15,678 bases of DNA from positions 1-15,678 of the forward strand of contig DCFT01000078.1 in NCBI GenBank assembly GCA_002319885.1, given 5' to 3'. The position numbers and the translations under genes were made by a program. This document shows positions 1 to 6,101 of this stretch, in pieces. The notes beneath the pieces were generated by a model that was not told where the DNA came from, did no database searches, and worked only from the letters and a program-made list of their open reading frames with translations. The stretch is from Bacteroidales bacterium UBA1797 (lineage in GTDB: Bacteria; Bacteroidota; Bacteroidia; Bacteroidales; VadinHA17). Within the stretch, counting starts at the first letter, position 1. Each line of letters opens with the position of its first letter.

Positions 1-630
1 ATATTCTACGGGTGCAAAAAAGAAGCAAAGGTTTCATTGCCTTTGACTGACCAGGATGGGAATATATTCAGTGCTGTTACCATTGGCAATCAGGTATGGA
101 TGGCTGAGAATCTTCAAACCACCACATTTAATGACGGAACCATCATTCCTCTTACAGAAGATGGAACTAGCTGGAGCGATCTGATAACACCGGGTTATTG
201 CTGGTACAATAATGATGAGGCTTCCTTTAAAACTGAGTATGGAGGTTTATACAATGGATATGCTGTCAGCACTGGGAAGCTTTGTCCCATGGGATGGCAT
301 GTTCCCGGAAAAGGCGAATGGCAGATACTCAGGGATTTTCTTGGCGATTCGATTACGGTTGGAGGTAAATTAAAAGAAGCGGGTACAACGCATTGGCTTT
401 CTCCGAATACAGGTGCTGATAACAGCAGTGGTTTCACTGCCAGGGGAGCAGGCGTACGGTATTTTGAAAGCACTTTCTCATCGGTTTTATCGTATACCTC
501 ATTCTGGTCAGCTTCCTCAACTGATAATGATGAACTATGGTTTACAGGTCTCTATTATGCCGGTGCCAATTTCATAACTGATCACAGGAGTAAGAAATAT
601 GGCTTTAGTGTCAGATGTCTCAAAGATTAA
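1..630 (+). CDS. FISUMP-domain lipoprotein, 5' end cut off by the window
   Basis: The reading frame is open from base 1, so the gene begins before the window. The first codons read IFYGCKKEAKVS. Tyr-Gly-Cys with the Cys at codon 5 (13-15) fits the lipobox of a lipoprotein signal peptide, so the mature protein probably starts at that Cys and is lipid-anchored. An in-frame TTG at 37 is a less likely start because it would lose the lipobox. The body matches the Fibrobacter succinogenes major paralogous (FISUMP) domain: an N-terminal 'DQDGNIFSAVTIGNQVWMAENL' type stretch, then LCPMGWHVPGKGEW, FWSASS, and a C-terminal GFSVRCLKD. This family is abundant and secreted in Fibrobacteres and Bacteroidota; its biochemical role is unknown. 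The dgkA-like gene follows 21 nt after the stop, so the two may be co-transcribed. Confidence 0.85.
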   Translation: MFYGCKKEAKVSLPLTDQDGNIFSAVTIGNQVWMAENLQTTTFNDGTIIPLTEDGTSWSDLITPGYCWYNNDEASFKTEYGGLYNGYAVSTGKLCPMGWHVPGKGEWQILRDFLGDSITVGGKLKEAGTTHWLSPNTGADNSSGFTARGAGVRYFESTFSSVLSYTSFWSASSTDNDELWFTGLYYAGANFITDHRSKKYGFSVRCLKD

Positions 631-651
631 CATTTCACCTCCAGTCGCAAC

Positions 652-1041
652 ATGAACCCGAATAAATTTTCATTGAAATCAAGATTTAAAAGTTTCAGGT
701 TTGCTTTTGATGGACTGCGATCGCTTTTTAAGTTTGAGCATAATTCGAGGATTCATATTCTTGCAACAGTTGCAGCAATCATAATGGGAATAGCATTGAA
801 GTTAAATCATTACGACTGGGCATTGCTGATAATCGTGATTTGTTTTGTTTTTCTTGCTGAGCTGTTAAATTCCTCCATAGAATCAATAGCTGATCATGTT
901 AATCCCGAATGGAACGAATTGATCAGGAGAGCAAAAGATTATGGTGCTGCAGCAGTTCTGATTTCAGCAATTGTCGCTATAGTTACCGGATGCCTGATAT
1001 TTATTCCAAGACTGCTGGCATTAATATCAAATCCAACCTGA
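652..1041 (+). CDS. dgkA: Diacylglycerol/undecaprenol kinase family protein (DgkA-like)
   Basis: The 129-aa length is typical for this small integral-membrane lipid kinase, which phosphorylates diacylglycerol or, in many bacteria, undecaprenol using MgATP at the inner membrane. The family signature is clear: RFKSFRFAFDGLRSLFKFEHN near the N-terminus (about 11-31), then an active-site helix with Glu70, Asn73, Ser74, Glu77 and Asp81 (AELLNSSIESIAD), then Lys95-Asp96 in RRAKDYGAAAV. Three hydrophobic segments are visible, at about 35-50, 56-72 and 98-122. The N-terminal form resembles the undecaprenol-kinase-like branch more than E. coli DgkA, so the lipid substrate is uncertain. The start at 652 is an ATG only 21 nt after the FISUMP gene. 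Confidence 0.9.
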   Translation: MNPNKFSLKSRFKSFRFAFDGLRSLFKFEHNSRIHILATVAAIIMGIALKLNHYDWALLIIVICFVFLAELLNSSIESIADHVNPEWNELIRRAKDYGAAAVLISAIVAIVTGCLIFIPRLLALISNPT

Positions 1042-1132
1042 AGGAAGTACTATAAAATGCAATAAAATACGTTTTACTACTTATCATGGCATATTTTTTG
1101 CACTCAATTTGAGATCAATTAATTTGAATGCT

Positions 1133-1696
1133 ATGAAAACTTCACATTTTAAATTAGAAAGTTTGCTGCTCACCATAGGATTGCTTTTGATATCCTTTAG
1201 TGGCATTGCGCAGGACAATCAATTGTCGAGGCAGCAAAAAAAAGAGGCAAGGAGGGATAAAAGATACTACAATTTTCAGGTTCTTGATACGATAATCCGA
1301 AGTAAAGGTTATGTCATTGAAGCTGATTTTCTCGAAAATGGCTTTGGTATAAGGAAACCAGTGTTGTCAGAATTGAATTTTATCAAAGTTAATGCAGGGG
1401 ATGCGGTTTTACAAACCGGTTCAAGTGTTAGGACGGGATATAATGGGGTAGGCGGAGTTACGGCAGAAGGAAGTATAAGTGGTTTAAAAATAGATAAGAA
1501 TCTTAAAAACCTGACTTTTTTTGTTCGTTTCACAGTGGTAACCAATATCGGTATTTATGATGTAGCGATGACGATAGATTCTGATAGAAATGCCAGGGCC
1601 ACTATAACGGGACTGACACCTGGGAAACTGGTTTATGACGGAAGATTACTACCGCTTGGAAATTCACGCATTTATAAAGGGTTCAATTCAATCTAA
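1133..1696 (+). CDS. DUF4251-family secreted protein
   Basis: I chose the ATG at 1133 (187 aa) over an in-frame TTG at 1109 because it puts a clean signal peptide at the N-terminus: MKTSHFK, a hydrophobic stretch LLLTIGLLLISF, then SGIAQ as a likely signal peptidase I site. The mature protein begins with a charged linker (QQKKEARRDKR). It continues with the pattern I recognise from DUF4251 proteins of Bacteroidota: a conserved YNGVGGVTAEGSISG block, then a strand-rich core with IGIYDVAMTIDSD and TITGLTPGKLVYDGRLLPL, ending in SRIYKGF. The family is periplasmic or surface-exposed and has no known function. The gene appears monocistronic, with a terminator-like hairpin 31 nt after its stop. Confidence 0.75.
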   Translation: MKTSHFKLESLLLTIGLLLISFSGIAQDNQLSRQQKKEARRDKRYYNFQVLDTIIRSKGYVIEADFLENGFGIRKPVLSELNFIKVNAGDAVLQTGSSVRTGYNGVGGVTAEGSISGLKIDKNLKNLTFFVRFTVVTNIGIYDVAMTIDSDRNARATITGLTPGKLVYDGRLLPLGNSRIYKGFNSI

Positions 1697-1727
1697 TTCC
1701 GGATTACAGGTATATTTTGAGCTTCCA

Positions 1728-1765
1728 TGTCATTCTCTTTCAAAGGGGATGACACTCTTTTGTTT
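1728..1765 (+). terminator. Terminator-like hairpin after the DUF4251 gene
   Basis: The arms 1728-1737 (TGTCATTCTC) and 1745-1754 (GGGGATGACA) form a 10-bp stem with two G-T wobbles and a 7-nt loop. A pyrimidine-rich tract with an interrupted T run (CTCTTTTGTTT) follows. It lies 31 nt after the stop at 1696. The T tract is imperfect, so intrinsic termination is plausible but not certain. Confidence 0.45.
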
Positions 1766-1886
1766 GCCCCTTAGCGGACTCTATTCTTAATACATATTTT
1801 TATCAGAGCATTAACATATTCATAGTTAAACGGGTAGTAAAAATAGTAGAATTTCAAAATTTTGTTTTGATTTAAGAAGTTCCAGA

Positions 1887-1978
1887 CTCTGAAAGAGCCA
1901 AATATGAATAACCCCCGGCGCCAGCCGGGGGTTTGACGCATAATACCTTCCCTAGCTCTGAAGGAGCGAAATATAAAT
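1887..1978. repeat. Left composite REP-like repeat (hairpin, GC palindrome, hairpin)
   Basis: Three parts are visible. First, a small hairpin at 1887-1897 (CTCT, loop GAA, AGAG) is followed by GCCAAATATGAAT. Second, a GC-rich palindrome at 1911-1932 has 9-bp arms ACCCCCGGC and GCCGGGGGT and loop GCCA. Third, after a 22-nt spacer, the hairpin GCTC-TGAAG-GAGC at 1955-1967 is followed by GAAATATAAAT. The segments 1887-1909 and 1956-1978 match at 20 of 23 positions, so the block holds a direct repeat around the palindrome. It ends 2 nt before the stop codon of the minus-strand transposase, and a mirrored copy lies on the other side of that gene. Confidence 0.8.
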
Positions 1979-1980
1979 GA

Positions 1981-2427
1981 TCATGGAAAATACTTCTCGT
2001 CTGGTATTATTCCGGATTCCAAAAGGATTTTTCGGTACTCTTCCTCAAATGTCACTTTTTTATGATGCTCTTCCTGACTCTTAATGTATTCAATTAGTCT
2101 GTTGATTTCCTTAAATGAGCAAGTAAATGAACCGTATCCTTCTGCCCATCCAATGAACGATGGGAACAAGTTACTGCTTTTCATCCAAAATGAAGATGAT
2201 GCTTTGATCTCTCTCATAAAATCGGCCGGTGCTATCGATGGATGCATATCTGTCAGGATGTGAATGTGATTTTCAACACCATTAATACGATATAGATGGC
2301 TGTTTTTGTTCTTTACTATTCCCGTAATATAGGCGTAGAGTTCATTCACATGATCTTGTTTAATAGTTGGCATACTATGTTTTGTCCGGAATACAAGATG
2401 GTACAGATGTTGACGATAACTTGACAT
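1981..2427 (-). CDS. IS200-like Y1 (HUH) transposase, RAYT type
   Basis: The 148-aa protein is the usual size of a single-domain IS200/IS605 TnpA or REP-associated transposase. It carries the HUH metal-binding motif His54-Ile-His56 (in ENHIHIL) and the catalytic tyrosine region LIEYIKSQEEHHKK. Tyr114 is the predicted nucleophile and Gln118 the associated metal ligand, as in IS608 TnpA. Such enzymes cut and join single-stranded DNA beside hairpins through a 5'-phosphotyrosine link. No tnpB accompanies it. Canonical IS200 ends are subterminal hairpins in the same orientation; here the gene is flanked by identical palindromes in inverted composite blocks, which fits domesticated REP-associated transposases better. 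The ATG is at 2427 and the TGA ends at 1981. The frame is intact, so the protein may be active. Confidence 0.88.
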   Translation of the reverse strand: MSSYRQHLYHLVFRTKHSMPTIKQDHVNELYAYITGIVKNKNSHLYRINGVENHIHILTDMHPSIAPADFMREIKASSSFWMKSSNLFPSFIGWAEGYGSFTCSFKEINRLIEYIKSQEEHHKKVTFEEEYRKILLESGIIPDEKYFP

Positions 2428-2502
2428 GATATTAATAATTAAGTAAATTCAGCGAGAGTGTACTAAGTTACAAAAAAGTTTAATAAGAACCAACTATATA
2501 AC

Positions 2503-2584
2503 ACCCCTTCAGGGCTTTAGGTCAGAGTGTTATCTTACCCCCGGCTGGCGCCGGGGGTTATTTAAATTGAGCCACTTCGTGGCT
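2503..2584. repeat. Right composite REP-like repeat, inverted copy of the left one
   Basis: Read on the minus strand, this block is colinear with the block at 1887-1978. A hairpin at 2570-2584 (AGCCAC, loop TTC, GTGGCT) corresponds to the left outer hairpin. The GC palindrome at 2537-2558 is the exact reverse complement of the 22-bp palindrome at 1911-1932. A 21-nt spacer (22 nt on the left) leads to ACCCCTTCAGGGC at 2503-2515, which reads GCCCTGAAGGGGT on the other strand and matches the left inner hairpin box in layout and partly in sequence. The small-hairpin stems differ between the two ends while the palindrome is identical. Confidence 0.75.
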
Positions 2585-2632
2585 TAAGGTATTAAGACCA
2601 AAAAAGCGTTCCAACAAGTTAAAGCTTTATAT

Positions 2633-3247
2633 TTGCTATTCAATAAATGCAATCAATTGAAAGCAAAAAATAAAATTTCAATACTAGTGGTTCTGGCATT
2701 TATGAGTTGGATTGTTTTCACAGGTCTGATCCAATACAACCAGAACGCCCTTACCAACACCAGTGCAGTTTCTCTTCTGTCTGATGGTGACAACAAGACT
2801 CCGCGGGATAGTGGGAAATACATCTATGTAGGAATGGAGAAATGTGCTTCGGTCTGTCATAATAACAAAGATATGGGGTTCCAGTACGACATTGTCAGAA
2901 GTAGCCCCCATGCGAATGCTTTTAAAATTCTTGGTTCCAGAAAGGCTGCCCTGTATGCAAAAAAAGCGGATATAAGAGCAAATCCTGATATAAGTCTTAT
3001 CTGTTTGAAATGTCATGAAACTGGTGCCGGCCTCGACTCGTCTTTTTTTTCAGTTACCTACAGGAAGGAGGATGGGGTTACCTGCGAAGCCTGTCATAAA
3101 GGTCCTTATATTGCAAAAACATATTTACCGAAGGAAGCAGATTGTTTAAAATGCCACAACAATTCTGTACATAGAATGAACAAGTTCAATTTTAAACTCA
3201 ATTGTAAAAAAATAGCTCATCAAAGGCCGGGAACCAAAACACTTTGA
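2633..3247 (+). CDS. Membrane-anchored tetraheme cytochrome c (cytochrome c-554-like)
   Basis: From the TTG at 2633 the protein has 204 aa. It has a basic N-terminus and one hydrophobic segment (about 15-33, ISILVVLAFMSWIVFTGLI), fitting a signal anchor or uncleaved Sec signal, with the rest in the periplasm. Four heme-binding motifs follow: CASVCH (71-76), CLKCH (124-128), CEACH (151-155) and CLKCH (171-175). The first has three residues between the cysteines (CX3CH) in place of the usual two. His93, His180 and His196 are possible distal ligands. The spacing, with a 'SPHANAF' helix and 'EDGVTCEACHKGP', resembles the cytochrome c-554/c' family of electron carriers. The partner is unknown. The first in-frame ATG (2702) would remove the basic N-terminus and half the hydrophobic segment, so I prefer the TTG; the frame is open only from 2588 and has no better start. 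Confidence 0.8.
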   Translation: MLFNKCNQLKAKNKISILVVLAFMSWIVFTGLIQYNQNALTNTSAVSLLSDGDNKTPRDSGKYIYVGMEKCASVCHNNKDMGFQYDIVRSSPHANAFKILGSRKAALYAKKADIRANPDISLICLKCHETGAGLDSSFFSVTYRKEDGVTCEACHKGPYIAKTYLPKEADCLKCHNNSVHRMNKFNFKLNCKKIAHQRPGTKTL

Positions 3248-3343
3248 ATTTGTTTAAGTTATTAAGGAATATATTAACACTTCTGAACGTTATCTAACTT
3301 GTTCTCAGAACCAGCTAATTAAAATTGCTCCAAAACAGTAGAA

Positions 3344-5905
3344 ATGATGCCTGTTAAAATGAAATACCTTTTCCCGGCTTATATAATTATGTCACTTTTT
3401 GTATGTCCGGATTCTTATTCCCAGGTATCTGAAAAAACAGTTGTAAATGGTTTAATTTCGGATGCCAAGACCGGAGAACCCTTAACCGGGGTATCTGTTT
3501 TGGTTTATGGTACGACCATTGGAACAATCACCGACAGCAATGGGAAATACACGATTGAAAGCAGAGCACGGTCTAAAAAAATTGTTTTTTCATTTATCGG
3601 TTATCAATCGGATACAAGTAATATTATCCTGGGTAAAGTTCAGACTATTAATATCCGGTTAAAATTATCCCTTATTTCTCTTGATGAAGTGAGGATAAGA
3701 CCTTTAAAAAAAGACTACAAAAATAAAAATAATCCTGCTGTTGAACTTATTGAAAAGGTGATAGCAAGAAAAGATGATAATAACGCAAAGAGCTTTAATT
3801 ATCTTGAGTACAAACAATACGAAAAGATTCAATTTGCTTTGAGCAACCTCACTGAGAAGTTTATGAATGGAGATATGTTAAAAAAGTTCAGGTTTATTTT
3901 TGATAACATTGATACTACAAAACGTATCGGGAACGCAGTGCTTCCTCTTTTTATCAAAGAAGAGCTTTCCGACCACTATTACAGAAAAAGTCCGGAGGCT
4001 TCAAAAGATATAATCCGTGCGATGAAGACAATCAATCTCGACGAATATCTTGACAACAGAGGGGTTTCTGCAAATCTTAATTATTTGTATCATAATATTA
4101 ATATTTATGATAATGATATATTGTTTCTTACCAACACCTTCATAAGTCCTATTTCAAATAATGCTCCGGTTTTTTACAGATATTTTATTATAGATACCCT
4201 TGATGTTAACAAAATTAAATGTGTAAGGCTGTTTTTTGAGCCTCGTAACAAAGCTGATTTTCTCTTCCACGGTCATCTTTATATTACGCTTGACAGTAAT
4301 TATGCAGTAAGGAAGATTGATATGGGCTTAAACAAAAATATTAATATTGACTGGGTAAAGAACATCTCTATAACACAGGATTTTGATAAGTTCGGGCAAA
4401 AAGTCTGGTTGCTCTCAAAAGATGAAATATCAATAGATTTTGGCCTTCAGAATAATTCAATGGGATTGTTTGGAGAGCGCACTATTTCTTACAGGGATTA
4501 TAAAATCAATGAGCCTGTTGATGATAAGATCTTTAAAGGACCACAGAAAATCGAGAAGATCGAACAAGGTGCGGATAGTTCAGGTTTTTGGGACTCGAAC
4601 AGGTATGTACCTCTTTCTAAATCGGAAAAAGGTGTCTATTCAACAATTGACAGTATAAAAAAGATTCCTGCATTTAAAAGGGACATGAATTTATTAATGT
4701 TGTTTACAACAGGGTTCCTTAATTTTGGCAAGATTGAAATAGGACCGAGCGAAAGCTTTTACAGCTTTAATCCGGTGGAGGGTTCCAGGTTCAGATTTGG
4801 AGGAAGAACAACTCCTGATCTCAACAAAAAGATAATATTTGATGCTTATGCTGCTTATGGTTTGAATGATAAAATTCTTAAGTATGAGTCTGGTGTGACT
4901 TACTCTTTCACTTCCAGGACAATTTATAAATTCCCTGTAAAATCTATAAGACTTAGCTATCTGAAGGATGTAAAAATCCCCGGGCAGGAACTCCGGTATA
5001 CTCAGAGTGACAATGTGTTTTTATCTTTGAAAAGAGGAGTAAACAATAATTTTCTATTAAACAAAACTATCGGTGCAGAGTTTTTTAATGAGTTTGAAAA
5101 TCATTTCTCTTACAGGCTAGGGTATAATTTTACCAGGCAATCAACAGAAGGGAACCTGCATTTCACTATCAGTGATTCTGCTTCATTAGTACCCGATGTG
5201 CAGAATATCAGGATTTCGGAATTCTATATTAATCTGCGCTATGCTCCGAATGAATCATTTTACCAGGGGAAAATGTACAGATTTCCTCTGCCCGGGAAGT
5301 TTCCTGTTATTCAGTTAAAGATAGCCGGAGGATCAAAATCAGTATATAACGATTATAACTATTGGCGTTTTCAGGGCAGCGTGAGCAGAAGATTTTATCC
5401 GTCTGTTCTCGGATATACGGATGTGTCGCTGGAGGCCGGCAAAATAATCGGAAAGGTGCCTTTCCCCTTATTGTTTATACATAATGCAAACCAGACATAT
5501 TCATATCAGAAGGATACTTATAGTCTGATGAACTTTCTTGAATTCGTAAGTGATCAGTATATCTCATTAAATATAGATCATTCGTTTAATGGTTTTTTCC
5601 TGAATAAGGTACCTCTGATAAAGAAGCTCAAGCTGAGGGAAATTGTAACCTTCAAAGTTCTATACGGGGGACTCAGCAGACTCAATAATCCTTATTATCA
5701 AAGTGATTTACTTAAATTCCCTGTATATAGTAACGGGGTTGCTCTTACTTATCCTTTTGACACACAACCTTATATTGAGGCAGGTGTAGGAGTATCCAAT
5801 ATTCTTAAGATCTTCAGGGTTGATCTCATAAAAAGAATTACCTATCTCAACCATCCGAATGTTTCACAACTGGGCGTTCGTGTCCAGTTCAGGTTTGATA
5901 TATAA
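3344..5905 (+). CDS. DUF5686 outer-membrane protein with carboxypeptidase-like regulatory domain
   Basis: This 853-aa protein starts with a signal peptide (MMPVKMKYLFPAYIIMSLF to about SYSQ at 27). Next comes a carboxypeptidase-D-regulatory-like beta-sandwich (about 33-115) with the typical VVNGLISDAKTGEPLTGVSV, TDSNGKYTI and FIGYQSD elements found at the N-terminus of many Bacteroidota outer-membrane proteins. The remaining roughly 730 residues match the DUF5686 pattern: an initial NPAVELIEKVIARKDDN helix, then a strand-rich region ending VRVQFRFDI, a plausible final barrel strand. The family is predicted to sit in the outer membrane; its substrate is not known. There is no plug domain as in true TonB receptors. 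It lies 96 nt after the cytochrome gene and about 200 nt before another outer-membrane gene in the same direction, so it is probably its own transcription unit. Confidence 0.8.
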   Translation: MMPVKMKYLFPAYIIMSLFVCPDSYSQVSEKTVVNGLISDAKTGEPLTGVSVLVYGTTIGTITDSNGKYTIESRARSKKIVFSFIGYQSDTSNIILGKVQTINIRLKLSLISLDEVRIRPLKKDYKNKNNPAVELIEKVIARKDDNNAKSFNYLEYKQYEKIQFALSNLTEKFMNGDMLKKFRFIFDNIDTTKRIGNAVLPLFIKEELSDHYYRKSPEASKDIIRAMKTINLDEYLDNRGVSANLNYLYHNINIYDNDILFLTNTFISPISNNAPVFYRYFIIDTLDVNKIKCVRLFFEPRNKADFLFHGHLYITLDSNYAVRKIDMGLNKNINIDWVKNISITQDFDKFGQKVWLLSKDEISIDFGLQNNSMGLFGERTISYRDYKINEPVDDKIFKGPQKIEKIEQGADSSGFWDSNRYVPLSKSEKGVYSTIDSIKKIPAFKRDMNLLMLFTTGFLNFGKIEIGPSESFYSFNPVEGSRFRFGGRTTPDLNKKIIFDAYAAYGLNDKILKYESGVTYSFTSRTIYKFPVKSIRLSYLKDVKIPGQELRYTQSDNVFLSLKRGVNNNFLLNKTIGAEFFNEFENHFSYRLGYNFTRQSTEGNLHFTISDSASLVPDVQNIRISEFYINLRYAPNESFYQGKMYRFPLPGKFPVIQLKIAGGSKSVYNDYNYWRFQGSVSRRFYPSVLGYTDVSLEAGKIIGKVPFPLLFIHNANQTYSYQKDTYSLMNFLEFVSDQYISLNIDHSFNGFFLNKVPLIKKLKLREIVTFKVLYGGLSRLNNPYYQSDLLKFPVYSNGVALTYPFDTQPYIEAGVGVSNILKIFRVDLIKRITYLNHPNVSQLGVRVQFRFDI

Positions 5906-6012
5906 AAATGGTTGCCTGACGGCTTGCCATCATCGCTGTGTGTGAACAAAAACATTTCATAAATCGTTTTATTACCAGCTGAATTATTAGGATTATTTAA
6001 CATTAGGTTCAG

Positions 6013-6042
6013 TTTTTCTTCAGAATCTTTTTAGTTCTTTTG
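6013..6042 (+). promoter_or_regulatory. Possible Bacteroidota-type promoter for the outer-membrane receptor gene
   Basis: TTCTTTTG at 6035-6042 matches the Bacteroidota -7 consensus TAnnTTTG at all but one fixed position. A T-run at 6013-6017 lies about 17 nt upstream, where the -33 TTTG is expected (3 of 4). It would give a leader of about 55 nt before the ATG at 6102. In AT-rich DNA this is weak evidence. Confidence 0.25.
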
Positions 6043-6101
6043 CACCGTCAATTTATTCAGTACATAATGGTTCACATGTTTTTCACTAATCTTTGGTTAT
6101 A

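Noticed and set aside
195..473. Minus-strand open frame of 92 codons inside the FISUMP gene, and similar antisense or shifted frames inside other genes (e.g. 1309-1545, 2684-3016, 4440-4658, 9008-9229, 9989-10228, 12048-12248, 14633-14840)
   Set aside because: All lie fully within well-supported genes in another frame, have no family resemblance or plausible start context, and look like shadows.
1092..1100. TATTTTTTG upstream of the DUF4251 gene as a -7 promoter box
   Set aside because: The spacing between TA and TTTG is one base too long for TAnnTTTG and no -33 TTTG is placed properly.
1981..2427. A canonical IS200 with standard left and right ends
   Set aside because: The flanking palindromes are in inverted composite blocks, not the same-strand subterminal hairpins expected for IS200/IS605 ends, so I prefer a RAYT-type reading, with some doubt.
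3281..3310. Inverted repeat TTCTGAAC / GTTCTCAGAA between the cytochrome and DUF5686 genes
   Set aside because: It has a one-base bulge, a 12-nt loop and no T tract; too weak to call a terminator or operator.
5908..5930. Small hairpin (ATGG..GCC..GGC..CCAT) just after the DUF5686 gene
   Set aside because: Short interrupted stem with no T tract; it could act in termination but the sequence does not show it.
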